Notes: generated by a model not told the origin, from the letters alone. DNA of 64,000 bases from Candidatus Sysuiplasma superficiale (GCA_019720975.1 JAGVSJ010000006.1:1-64000), one strand, 5' to 3'. Counted from the first letter of the stretch, positions 18,350-25,801 are shown. Translations and numbers: made by a program.

Positions 18350-19033
18350 TCAGCTTTTGGGTTCATTGCAGTTTGGGCACGAGTGCATGAATGCGGGAAA
18401 TGAAGCGCCGCACTTTTTGCACTTCACCATGTCGGCATGCTGTCTGGATGGACCAGTTGCGGGAGGAACTGTGAACGGCTGTGACTTAACCTGTGACTCG
18501 GGCTGCCTTGCCTTTGCCGGCGGCTGGCTCTCCTTCTGCTGCGCCGTCGTATGTGACGGAGGCTGTTCCTGATGCTCGACCGCGCTCTGCGGCATCTGTA
18601 CACCTGTTGCTCTCAGCTTTACTGCAGAAGCAATCAGAAATATGCCGGGGAGGATACCAAAAAGGATTGATATGATGCCCCAAATTATCGCCCGCTCCTC
18701 CGCAGATGAGAAATGCCCGGTGTCGATGAACGAAGTGACGTGCAGCTTGATGAATGCAACCTCGAGTATACAAACAAATACCACTGCGATCAGGTAGACG
18801 GCAAACCAGAGATAGGAGGTGGAGTAAGAGGCTGCGTTTGGATTCACCAGGACATAACCGGGCGCCGAATATTTGAAATAGTAATAGAATGAGATGATCG
18901 CAAGAACAACTGCTGCAGGTATCTCAATCAGAGCAACTATCTGCGCCCAGAAGGCGTGACTCCTGGCTTCTCTGGCAGTAGTCGGCAGCCATGGTGGCGT
19001 CTCCTCTGATGTGAAAAAGTTAATCTGGGTCAA
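18350..19033 (-). CDS. Four-helix membrane protein with C-terminal zinc ribbon
   Basis: A 227-residue protein of unknown function. Hydrophobic segments lie near 30-50, 72-95 and 122-145, followed by a Pro/Gln/Ser-rich linker (about 150-200) and a C-terminal zinc ribbon CKKC-x10-CPNC (residues 208-223). The design, a membrane bundle carrying a cytosolic zinc ribbon on a flexible linker, recurs at 41556-42584. The start is TTG, 6 nt after GGAAGG. Zinc binding is inferred from the cysteine spacing. Confidence 0.7.
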   Translation of the reverse strand: MTQINFFTSEETPPWLPTTAREARSHAFWAQIVALIEIPAAVVLAIISFYYYFKYSAPGYVLVNPNAASYSTSYLWFAVYLIAVVFVCILEVAFIKLHVTSFIDTGHFSSAEERAIIWGIISILFGILPGIFLIASAVKLRATGVQMPQSAVEHQEQPPSHTTAQQKESQPPAKARQPESQVKSQPFTVPPATGPSRQHADMVKCKKCGASFPAFMHSCPNCNEPKS

Positions 19034-19163
19034 GACATTCCTTCCCTGTCAGCAGCATTTATTCTGACATCTGACCGATTGGACAATCGATATTTATTAC
19101 TATCTAGTTGTGCAGTAACTGTCCGGAAATGGATGTTCCAGCATACAGAATGAAGGTGAATGT

Positions 19164-19931
19164 TTGAAAAGAGAACTGTATTCCGAGATATATTATTCGC
19201 TGAGAAGGCCAGAAGACATAAAGCCGATGGCTGAAAAGTTCAAACTGCCCGAAGAACTCATGCTCGTCATATACACTCAGAAGACCGTGCGTTATGCCAC
19301 CAAGGATTACTACCAGATAGTAGAGATGGGGCCGACACTTCTGAAGCGCTGGAAAGCAGGTGAACCAATGGTCAGGATAGCGAGACGCCTCAACTTTCCG
19401 CCAATACTTCTGGGTCTTATACTAATGGGCCAGAACGGTACAGGGCGGAAGAAGTTCTGGAAGATGGTGCGGGATCCTGACAGCATTCAGGACAGACGGC
19501 TCAGATCTGAGATAGCTGCGATAAGAAAAGCAGACATACTTTACTCACCTGAAGGAGCAGAGGTACAGAAACAGAGGGGCATAAAGGGGGAAGAAAGGCT
19601 TTCCGAATGGCTGACCAGGCATGGCGTCACGTTCAGGACAGAGAAGGATCTTAGGGGGAAATTCCCCAAGACGCCAGATTTTCTCCTCGACAAACCAATC
19701 GAATTTGATGGTTACTCCATAAAATGGATAGACTCCAAGGCATCGTTCGGTGACGATATAGAAATAAGGAAGAACAACAGGAGACAGTTTCACCAGTACG
19801 TTAGCCTGTTTGGAAAAGGATTTGTGCTCTACTGGTTCGGTTTTCTCGATGACGTTGCGGTCGATGAAAATGTAATGATCGGGGATGCAAGAACGCTTGA
19901 TCGCCTTTCCAAGGTACTTGATAACAGCTAA
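19164..19931 (+). CDS. CDIN1 (C15orf41)/TPD-family nuclease homologue
   Basis: A 255-residue protein matching the archaeal relatives of human CDIN1, a PD-(D/E)xK-fold nuclease-like protein. The N-terminal half (1-130) is helical and basic, probably DNA-binding (helix-turn-helix-like, RWKAGEPMVRIARRL). The C-terminal half carries the TPD motif in FPKTPDFLL (about 171-179), then KWIDSKASFGD (about 191-201) with the D-x-K catalytic pair, and a conserved YVSLFGKGFVLYWFGF strand region (about 215-230). The biochemical role in archaea is not known to me; resolvase-like activity is an inference from fold. TTG start with AAGGTGA upstream. A Cas4-like gene follows after 63 bp on the same strand. Confidence 0.8.
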   Translation: MKRELYSEIYYSLRRPEDIKPMAEKFKLPEELMLVIYTQKTVRYATKDYYQIVEMGPTLLKRWKAGEPMVRIARRLNFPPILLGLILMGQNGTGRKKFWKMVRDPDSIQDRRLRSEIAAIRKADILYSPEGAEVQKQRGIKGEERLSEWLTRHGVTFRTEKDLRGKFPKTPDFLLDKPIEFDGYSIKWIDSKASFGDDIEIRKNNRRQFHQYVSLFGKGFVLYWFGFLDDVAVDENVMIGDARTLDRLSKVLDNS

Positions 19932-19963
19932 AATGACGCAGGATGAGAAAGGAAGGCAATCGT

Positions 19964-19971
19964 TTTTATCC
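19964..19971 (+). promoter_or_regulatory. TATA-like box of the Cas4-like gene
   Basis: TTTTATCC centred 28 nt before the ATG at 19995. This suggests a separate leaderless transcript for the Cas4-like gene despite its closeness to the CDIN1-type gene. Confidence 0.45.
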
Positions 19972-19994
19972 AATGTGGTTGAAGTAAACTGCAC

Positions 19995-20978
19995 ATGCGT
20001 TCACGCCCGTTCTCAGCAGGAGAAGTGGAAAAGTACAGCTACTGCCCCCTCAGCTGGTGGCTCTCCGGACCTGAAGAGGAGATGACAGAGGAATTCAGCG
20101 AAGGAAATGCAGCTCACAGTCGACTCAATACGCAGCTCAGCGAACTGTCCGGCCGGCAGAGGGAAGCGGGCATATACAGCCGAATGATCATGTATTACGC
20201 AATTACCGCGACTGTTCTCGCATTCATCGGAATTTCTGTGCTGAAATTTGACCGGAAGACAGCAATATCCCGAATACTGCTTCTTCTCGCCATTGTCTGG
20301 CTCCTGATGGCAATATCCATCCTGTATCTGTCACAGAGGGAGTTCTACAACACAAAGATTATGACTGAGAGGGTTGTCCTTTTCCTTGCGATTCTTTCAA
20401 TGGTTCTGTCCATATTATCTGTAACCATACTTCAGGTCAACGCGTTTCTTGCCATGATCCTTGAGAGTGCTTCATTGTTATGGCTCATCGGAGCATCCTC
20501 CTTCCTATATCTTGACCTCTGGTCTGAGAGAAAGGCGGAAATGCTCGGAAGCAATATCAATGTGAACGGCAAGATCATCTACATCGGAGATGACAGTCAC
20601 CCTGTCCTCAGTTCTTCAGATGGCAGCCTGTCGGGGCGTCCTGATTTCATAGTTGAGAGGGATGGCATGCTCATGCCTGTGGAATTCAAATCGGGGAGAG
20701 TTCCATCCGGGCCACTGTTTTCCCATATCATGCAGATTTCCGCATATTGTAGGCTCGTCGAGGACAACTTCGGTTCCAGGCCGGACTATGGTCTCATATA
20801 TTATGGCAGGAAGAGCTTCACAGTTGATTTTGATGATGAGGTTGAGAAGCTGCTGAAAACAAAACTGGAGGAGATGAAACGGAGCTGGGAAACTGGGCAG
20901 GCACACAGGAATCACAACCGCCCCGGTAAATGTGCCAGATGCTCCAGGCGGGCAAGGTGTCCTGAGAGGCTTGCCTGA
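19995..20978 (+). CDS. Cas4/RecB-like nuclease with an inserted four-helix membrane domain
   Basis: A 327-residue protein. Residues 1-50 open like Cas4 (SAGEVEKYSYCPLSWWL, first cluster Cys, then GNAAHSRLN). Residues about 55-165 are four hydrophobic helices in two hairpins. The PD-(D/E)xK core then resumes: GRPDFIVERDGMLMPVEFKSG (about 216-236; D, E and K catalytic), QISAYCR (about 247; the QxxxY of RecB/Cas4 nucleases), and a C-terminal C-x2-C-x5-C triplet completing a likely [4Fe-4S] site. All nuclease residues are present, so it should be an active membrane-bound exo- or endonuclease. No CRISPR array or other cas gene lies in the window. Its target and partners are unknown. Confidence 0.75.
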   Translation: MRSRPFSAGEVEKYSYCPLSWWLSGPEEEMTEEFSEGNAAHSRLNTQLSELSGRQREAGIYSRMIMYYAITATVLAFIGISVLKFDRKTAISRILLLLAIVWLLMAISILYLSQREFYNTKIMTERVVLFLAILSMVLSILSVTILQVNAFLAMILESASLLWLIGASSFLYLDLWSERKAEMLGSNINVNGKIIYIGDDSHPVLSSSDGSLSGRPDFIVERDGMLMPVEFKSGRVPSGPLFSHIMQISAYCRLVEDNFGSRPDYGLIYYGRKSFTVDFDDEVEKLLKTKLEEMKRSWETGQAHRNHNRPGKCARCSRRARCPERLA

Positions 20979-20980
20979 TC

Positions 20981-21286
20981 CTACTTCTTCATCATCTTCT
21001 CAATGGATCTCTGTATTTCGTTGATCTGTTCCTTCATAGAGAGCATTTCAAGCTCGAATGGAGTGAAATCTCCCCTTTCGAGGAGGCGGTGAGCAATTGT
21101 TATTCCAAGGAATATTGCACCTATTACGGCAAGAATAGCGATTGTTACGAGCGAGAAGACAAATAGATAGAAATTGGCAGCAATCGATGATACTCTGACC
21201 AGGCCGGTAAACTGAAGGAACTCGAATATTACCAGTATTGCGATCACCGACATCCAGATTGCTGTCATGAATGATATCCTAGGCAT
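20981..21286 (-). CDS. Small two-helix membrane protein with C-terminal coiled coil
   Basis: A 101-residue protein, unrecognised. It has two transmembrane segments (about 7-30 and 37-62) and a charged C-terminal helix (FELEMLSMKEQINEIQRSIEKMMKK, 77-101) likely to form a coiled coil. The start at 21286 follows AAGGAG; it overlaps the end of the upstream secreted-protein gene by 8 bp, so the two are co-translated. Confidence 0.6.
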   Translation of the reverse strand: MPRISFMTAIWMSVIAILVIFEFLQFTGLVRVSSIAANFYLFVFSLVTIAILAVIGAIFLGITIAHRLLERGDFTPFELEMLSMKEQINEIQRSIEKMMKK

Positions 21287-21770
21287 CGCTCCTTCCCTCC
21301 ATTGAACTGACATACGGTGTCTGACCAAGTACAATCACATGGAGGCCGTTGCGGGGGATATACTTGACGAGTGTGCTGCCTGAGGCTGACTCGTTCACAG
21401 TAACAGTGGCATTGAAGTAGTAAATGCGACTCGCTGAAAGGTCCAGAGCACTCGAAGTCATATTCAGATGTTCCGTATGTAACTCGAATCCAAGATAGTA
21501 GACATTGTTCCCGTATTTCGAATACTGAAACATCACGCCACTGGCATTCCAGTATGTCACACTGACTGTTATGTTCCTGTAAAGATAGGGACCGAGTGCG
21601 CCATGTATGAGGAGTGTGATATTGCCGCCATAGTACGCGAGCATCACCGAAGGATAACCCGGATAGCTGCTCGCCTGCCTAACAGACATTGATGCTGCAG
21701 TGTAGATATTGACAGCCACCAGCACAATTACGATGAAAAATATCAGAAAATTTCTGAATCTTCCTGACAT
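21279..21770 (-). CDS. Membrane-anchored extracytoplasmic protein, unknown
   Basis: A 163-residue protein with one N-terminal membrane anchor (about 7-27, FLIFFIVIVLVAVNIY) and an outside domain rich in Tyr, Ser, Thr and Asn with several N-x-T/S sequons (NIT, NMT, NAT), as usual for archaeal surface proteins. No known family recognised. The ATG at 21770 (MSGRFRNF) places the basic residues directly before the anchor, and GGTGG lies upstream; the open frame extends to 21827. Forms a two-gene unit with the small membrane protein at 20981-21286. Confidence 0.6.
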   Translation of the reverse strand: MSGRFRNFLIFFIVIVLVAVNIYTAASMSVRQASSYPGYPSVMLAYYGGNITLLIHGALGPYLYRNITVSVTYWNASGVMFQYSKYGNNVYYLGFELHTEHLNMTSSALDLSASRIYYFNATVTVNESASGSTLVKYIPRNGLHVIVLGQTPYVSSMEGRSDA

Positions 21771-21884
21771 GATAACCGCCACCTGCCGTGCATGAACCTT
21801 ACACCGAAGGTCTTTCCCTGCATTCATTCTGTAAGGAGCACATGGATGGCATATACAATAAAGCTATATTCGATCTACCATGCC

Positions 21885-22106
21885 CTAAAAATCGAAATCT
21901 TCACCGTTCTCTTCGTTGTATGCGCCGTAGATCCGCCTATTCATCAGAGCGGTTATTTCGGGAGTTTTCAGCTGGAAAAGATCGCACTGGTAATGTGGCC
22001 CCACATTTTTCTTCCTAGCTATGCAGTATCCCATGAGCTCGCCCGGATTCCCCTCAGGCCTGTGATCCCAGTTTATGCACTTGACACACAGATTTGTTTT
22101 TTCCAT
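21885..22106 (-). CDS. Small four-cysteine protein, probable zinc binder
   Basis: A 73-residue cytosolic protein with C7-x2-C10, C28 and C41 in the context CVKCINW...GYCIA...YQCDLF. The spacing suits a small zinc or iron-sulfur site. The rest is acidic, ending in EENGEDFDF. A TATA box (TTTTATAG read leftward, about 22127-22134) lies about 25 nt before the ATG, fitting a leaderless monocistronic gene. I do not recognise a named family; the well-placed promoter and Cys pattern support it as real. Confidence 0.6.
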   Translation of the reverse strand: MEKTNLCVKCINWDHRPEGNPGELMGYCIARKKNVGPHYQCDLFQLKTPEITALMNRRIYGAYNEENGEDFDF

Positions 22107-22179
22107 GCAGGCGGACCATCAGGTATGCTCTATAAAACCATTGCCCGGGTAAAATCAACAATGTAACATTACAGCCGAG

Positions 22180-22267
22180 TAGCGGGGGATCGATTTGAAC
22201 GATCGTTCTTCGGGTAACCCATAATAATTATGAGCCCGACGGGATGTCCTGGCTACCCCACCCCGCT
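22180..22267 (-). tRNA. Initiator tRNA-Met (CAT) with a 13-nt intron
   Basis: Read leftward, the gene folds as a full cloverleaf: acceptor AGCGGGG/CCCCGCT (A1-U72 pair), D stem GGG/CCC, anticodon stem TCGGG/CCCGA with loop CTCATAA, T stem GATCG/CGATC with TTCAAAT. The A1-U72 pair and three consecutive G-C pairs (29-31 with 39-41) mark the initiator tRNA. A 13-nt insert, ATTATTATGGGTT (22216-22228), sits at 37/38, the canonical archaeal intron site; its TTATG can pair with CATAA of the anticodon region, as a bulge-helix-bulge requires. CCA is not encoded. Exon length is 75 nt. Confidence 0.92.
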
Positions 22268-22348
22268 ATATGTTGCATGTGAATGGTGCTATCATAATAA
22301 ACTTTTCATTCAATCAGGTTCAGCGTCAGGATCCGGCAGATGTGAGTT

Positions 22349-22681
22349 TCAGAAGAACTTCCGTATCCTCATCAGGTCTTCCAGCGATGCCTTGAACTGG
22401 ACCTTTTTGGTTGCCCATGCCTTCATTGGACGTATTGTTCCATTGAGCAATCCAGATAACGTCGCTTCATCTGATACTATCTTGATATCCGGATTGTCAA
22501 CACGGCCTTCATGGAAATCCCCCATCACATTATCCTTGAGACTGAAACAGAAGCTCCTTCCGTCTTTAAGTTCTATCTGGACTGTTCTCGTCATGCCCTC
22601 AAGCTCCTTCTTGAGAGTGTTATCCCTGGCAACTCTTGCATTGAACTTGTCTATCGCACCGTTAATTAGATCCTCTATCAT
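22349..22681 (-). CDS. SCP2 sterol-carrier-fold protein
   Basis: A 110-residue single-domain protein with the SCP2 pattern: an N-terminal helix, TRTVQIELKDGRSFCFSL (about 31-48), an extended strand DNPDIKIVSDEATLSGLLNGTIRPMKAW (about 61-90) and a final LEDLMRIRKFF helix. SCP2 folds bind lipids or acyl compounds in a hydrophobic tunnel. Archaea do not make sterols, so the ligand may be an isoprenoid or fatty acyl compound. It starts 4 bp after the rnhB stop, so it is the second gene of a two-gene unit. Confidence 0.75.
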   Translation of the reverse strand: MIEDLINGAIDKFNARVARDNTLKKELEGMTRTVQIELKDGRSFCFSLKDNVMGDFHEGRVDNPDIKIVSDEATLSGLLNGTIRPMKAWATKKVQFKASLEDLMRIRKFF

Positions 22682-22685
22682 CGGT

Positions 22686-23327
22686 TCACCCGAATTCGTT
22701 CAGGTTTTTAATCCTGATGAAAGATATTATCCTTTTGGAGGTTTCCCAGCTCCTGCGGCAATAAGGGGGCAGAACACCATTCTTTCTTACATAGGACGAG
22801 ATGAAGTCGATTGTCGCTGAATCTCCGGGATAGCCGCTTCCGATATCTTCACCAAGTTCTTCTGCTATCTCACTTATGATCCTGTCCCTGGTGACCTTTG
22901 CAACGATGGAGGCAGCCGAAACTGCAGGATAGCGGATGTCAGCCCTGTGCTCAGCTACCACCTTCCTGCCCGTAATGCGACACATCTCAGCTGAAAAACG
23001 CTTACAGTCAACGTCGGGAGCATCGACAAATGCCACCTCCGAATCAAAATGCCTGATAAGCGATGCAAAATGCAGCAGTTCAAGCCTGTTAAGCGAAGAA
23101 TGAGCGACAGCCATGTCGATTTCTTCAGGCCAGACGACTGAGATTCGCCAGCTGGAAATGCTGCCAAGACTCCTGAAGATCGCATTCCTTCTCTCTTCGG
23201 ACAACTGTTTCGAATCTCTGACGCCGATGGATACAAGTTTCTCTGTGTCACCCAGGAGAGCACAGAGGACCATGGGACCAATCACCGGTCCTCTTCCTGC
23301 TTCATCCGCGCCGAGCTGGTAGACCAT
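22686..23327 (-). CDS. rnhB: Ribonuclease HII
   Basis: A 213-residue RNase HII, which nicks RNA in RNA-DNA hybrids, removing misincorporated ribonucleotides and primers. Motifs: GADEAGRGPVIGPMV (5-19; catalytic D7, E8), VRDSKQLS, the third acid in VDAPDV, and SIVAKVTRDR with the helix that closes the active site. The length is normal for the archaeal enzyme. The ATG at 23327 is chosen because the family begins just before GADEAGRG; the open frame runs to 23441 and a TATA-like box (ATATATC) lies about 42 nt before this ATG. A second, RNase HIII-type enzyme is encoded at 46545-47426. Confidence 0.93.
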   Translation of the reverse strand: MVYQLGADEAGRGPVIGPMVLCALLGDTEKLVSIGVRDSKQLSEERRNAIFRSLGSISSWRISVVWPEEIDMAVAHSSLNRLELLHFASLIRHFDSEVAFVDAPDVDCKRFSAEMCRITGRKVVAEHRADIRYPAVSAASIVAKVTRDRIISEIAEELGEDIGSGYPGDSATIDFISSYVRKNGVLPPYCRRSWETSKRIISFIRIKNLNEFG

Positions 23328-23704
23328 TTGCACACCGCTGCTGAGACCTGATGATTGCGTATTAACTGATAAAGATATATGCGGCCAATTCCCGACTCCT
23401 TTGAGCTCACATTCAATTGAATCCCTTCTGTTGACAATCAATGTCGTTATGACAGACAGATGTTCCGGATGAACAACCGTCAGGTGTCATCACAGAGAGT
23501 GTGACTCCCGGGCGGAATGACTTTGCGCCTGACCGTAAGCAAAATGGAGCAGGGCTGTCTTGTGATCAGGGCGAAAGACGCGGAAATCCAAATAACGCGG
23601 CATACAAACTGGCTCTTCCGCCGGCAAATTTTAAAAGCATGTTGTCCGTATGACTCATAGAAACATTCATTGCCCGGTGAACTTACAGTGAAAAAGGATG
23701 CACA

Positions 23705-24208
23705 GTGATTGAAATGTCAGAGGATGCAAAAAAGGAGCTTGAAGACGGAATTCAACTGCTGAATGAGGGAAGGGCCGAGGAAGCGATAAAGAAATTCTCG
23801 AAGGTGACCAAGATAGATCCAAAGAACGCCGAAGCCTACTTCTGGAAGGCAGAGGCATCCCTGGCTCTGTCACAGGTGACGGTGGAAGAGATACTCGCAC
23901 TGTACAAGAAGGCAATAGAGTACGATCCGAATAATGCGTATTACCAGAGCTCTCTTGGATTTTTCTGCGCCGAGAATGGAAGGTTCAATGAGGCAGAGGC
24001 TGCGTACAACCGTGCCGCAGAGCTAGATCCGGAGTCCTCATCACAGTTTTACTCTGAATTTGCCTCGGAATATGCAAGAAAAGCGCCTGTATTCATGGAA
24101 CGTTTCCTTGACGAAAAAACAAGAGAGATGATTCAGAAGAAGGCGCTCAAATATGCCCTGAAATCGATAATGATGGATGAGGAGACAGCAAAGAAGTTAC
24201 TTGTATGA
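23705..24208 (+). CDS. TPR-repeat protein
   Basis: A 167-residue protein of tetratricopeptide repeats, a protein-protein interaction scaffold. Repeats start near residues 7, 41, 77 and show the TPR consensus (AEEAIKKFSKVTKIDPKNAEAY; EILALYKKAIEYDPNNAYY; EAEAAYNRAAELDPESS). The C-terminal 45 residues are helical. It has no signal or membrane part, so it is cytosolic. GTG start behind GGATG, with an ATG three codons later; a TATA-like AATTTTAAAA lies about 75 nt upstream. A tiny zinc-finger gene follows after 20 bp and is probably co-transcribed. Confidence 0.8.
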   Translation: MIEMSEDAKKELEDGIQLLNEGRAEEAIKKFSKVTKIDPKNAEAYFWKAEASLALSQVTVEEILALYKKAIEYDPNNAYYQSSLGFFCAENGRFNEAEAAYNRAAELDPESSSQFYSEFASEYARKAPVFMERFLDEKTREMIQKKALKYALKSIMMDEETAKKLLV

Positions 24209-24228
24209 CGTGCCGGGGATGACCTCGT

Positions 24229-24366
24229 TTGAATCTTGAAGGCTTTTGCCACATTTGCGGGGCCACAGCCGCTCTCACCTGCAGGTTGTGCGGGAGACTG
24301 ACCTGTCGATCGCACCTTGATAGAAGCGGTATCTGTTCAAGTTGTGCGAAAGGGAGGAGTGTGTAA
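24229..24366 (+). CDS. 45-residue zinc-finger protein (short ORF)
   Basis: A 45-codon frame starting at TTG, 20 bp after the TPR gene. It encodes C-x2-C-x7-C-x2-C-x4-C-x2-H-x6-C-x2-C, eight metal ligands in a cross-brace order like HIT-type or B-box zinc fingers, enough for two zinc ions. Segments include FCHICGATAALTC and CRSHLDRSGICSSC. The regular ligand spacing is hard to get by chance. A stop codon in frame lies just upstream, so TTG at 24229 is the only usual start. The close coupling to the TPR protein suggests they act together; function unknown. Confidence 0.65.
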   Translation: MNLEGFCHICGATAALTCRLCGRLTCRSHLDRSGICSSCAKGRSV

Positions 24367-24396
24367 ACCGCTCGACTGAGGTCTGTTTTGCCTCCC

Positions 24397-25086
24397 TTAT
24401 ACCTTGAAGCCGAGCCATCTGAGACCCTCCACGAATCCCTTGCCATGCTCTGCCTCTGCACTGTAATCGGCCGCTTCTTTCACACTGTCAGGCGCATTCC
24501 CAACAGCGATGCCGTACCTGCACCCTTTCAGCATTTCGATATCGTTTTCTCCGTCCCCGAAAGCGGCCATTTCCTCAACATCAAGGCCCATTACAGATGC
24601 TGCCCTCCTGACGGCTCCGAATTTGAGATAGTTATTGCTCTCTATGTGTATCGCAAAACCGCTGTATTCCACATGAACACTGAAGGGTTTCAGAATCCTT
24701 CTGACAATGTCAGGATCCACATTTGGTTCAAGTGCTATCTCTGTAACTCTCCATCTGTCGGTGAAAAGTCTCTCCACCTTCATCTGCTTTCTCAGGAAAT
24801 CGTATGCCTTCTGAGGTTCCTGCACACTGTTGAGATATTCAACCTTCTGGTTGTAGTAGAGTATGCCTCCGTTTTCTGCAACTATCGCTCCGTCGAGACC
24901 TATCATCTTAAGGAAAGAGTAGGCTATTGGCAGAACGTTGCCTGTTGCAAGTATAACCCTGATGCCGCTGTCAGCAACCTTTCTCAAAGCTGCAGCCGCG
25001 TCGAAATCCAGTCGCCTGTTTCTGTCTGTCAGGGTACCATCGATGTCAGTGACTATCCCCTTTATCCCAGAAATCTTTGCCTTCAA
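24397..25086 (-). CDS. Phosphoglycolate phosphatase, archaeal HAD-IIB type
   Basis: A 229-residue HAD hydrolase, predicted to dephosphorylate 2-phosphoglycolate or a related small phosphate. Motif I is VTDIDGTLTD (about 12-21, nucleophile Asp and acid Asp), motif II is ATGN (about 47-50), the C2 cap follows, motif III is the Lys in NYLKFGAV, and motif IV is FGDGENDIEML (about 176-186). The length matches the Thermoplasma homologue TA0175 (about 224). The TTG at 25086 is chosen because GGAGG lies about 11 nt upstream and the family begins here; the frame is open to 25266. Ends convergent with the zinc-finger gene. Confidence 0.88.
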   Translation of the reverse strand: MKAKISGIKGIVTDIDGTLTDRNRRLDFDAAAALRKVADSGIRVILATGNVLPIAYSFLKMIGLDGAIVAENGGILYYNQKVEYLNSVQEPQKAYDFLRKQMKVERLFTDRWRVTEIALEPNVDPDIVRRILKPFSVHVEYSGFAIHIESNNYLKFGAVRRAASVMGLDVEEMAAFGDGENDIEMLKGCRYGIAVGNAPDSVKEAADYSAEAEHGKGFVEGLRWLGFKV

Positions 25087-25283
25087 ATTGTTAATCCCTC
25101 CGGAACGCTCCCTGAGCGCTGTGCTCCGGGTGGCTGTTTGGCTGCCTGAATGTGACCCTTCAGGTTCCATCATGCAGAATGCCCTGCTGCCCAGCCGGGC
25201 ATCCTGAATGCTTGAGGCTATTGCTGACTCAGATATATATTTGAGGAACTGCTTTTGTACGTGCACTGTGTTTCAGTGATTGT

Positions 25284-25664
25284 ATGATACCAGGATTAGG
25301 ACGGATTGATCCGCGCCAGATGAAGATGGCAATGAAGAAGATGGGGCTGCAGACGGAGGAGATAGATGATGTCACCGAGGTGATAATAAGGACAGGGACC
25401 AAGGAATATCACTTCACGAAACCCTCCGTTGTCATGGTAAAGATGTCCGGGCAGCAGATATACCAGGTCACAGGGGAACCTACTGTCGGTCCTCTAACCT
25501 CCAGCCAGAGTGGAGAAAAAACTCAGGCACCTGTCTTCAATCAGGAGGACATAGATCTTGTCATAAGTCAGACAGGCTGCACGGCGGATCAGGCACGCCA
25601 GGCACTTATGAAGACGGATGGAAGACCTGCCGATGCAATAATAATGATACTATCGGGAAATTAG
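25284..25664 (+). CDS. nac: Nascent polypeptide-associated complex protein (archaeal NAC)
   Basis: A 126-residue archaeal NAC, a homodimeric ribosome-bound chaperone at the peptide exit. The N-terminal Met-rich segment (RQMKMAMKKMG, 11-21) is typical, followed by the NAC barrel (about 25-68; VTEVIIRTGTKEYHF, VVMVKMSGQQIYQVTG) and a C-terminal UBA domain (about 85-126; DIDLVISQTGCTADQARQAL, GRPADAIIMIL). A TATA box GATATATATTT (25236-25246) lies about 40 nt upstream, giving a short leader. Monocistronic, followed by tRNA-Asp. Confidence 0.94.
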   Translation: MIPGLGRIDPRQMKMAMKKMGLQTEEIDDVTEVIIRTGTKEYHFTKPSVVMVKMSGQQIYQVTGEPTVGPLTSSQSGEKTQAPVFNQEDIDLVISQTGCTADQARQALMKTDGRPADAIIMILSGN

Positions 25665-25715
25665 GCTGTGGCCGTCTGCGTAAATTAAATATCAGTAACT
25701 GTTCAGGCTGAATCA

Positions 25716-25801
25716 GCCCTGGTAGTGTAGTGGCCTATCATCCAAGCCTGTCGACATAAGGCAGACAGCTTGGGACTCGGGTTCAAATCCCGGCCAGGGC
25801 G
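25716..25801 (+). tRNA. tRNA-Asp (GTC) with a 13-nt intron
   Basis: Acceptor GCCCTGG/CCAGGGC with discriminator G, D arm GTGTAGTGGCCTATCA as in archaeal tRNA-Asp, anticodon stem CAAGC/GCTTG, loop C-T-G-T-C-G-A with anticodon GTC, T arm TCGGG-TTCAAAT-CCCGG. A 13-nt insert, ACATAAGGCAGAC (25754-25766), occupies the canonical 37/38 site; GGCA in it can pair with TGTC of the anticodon loop, fitting a bulge-helix-bulge. CCA is not encoded. Exon length is 73 nt. Confidence 0.92.

Noticed and set aside
19995..20978. Evidence of a CRISPR-Cas locus from the Cas4-like protein
   Set aside because: No repeat array, cas1, cas2 or effector gene is seen anywhere in the window; the protein has its own membrane architecture.
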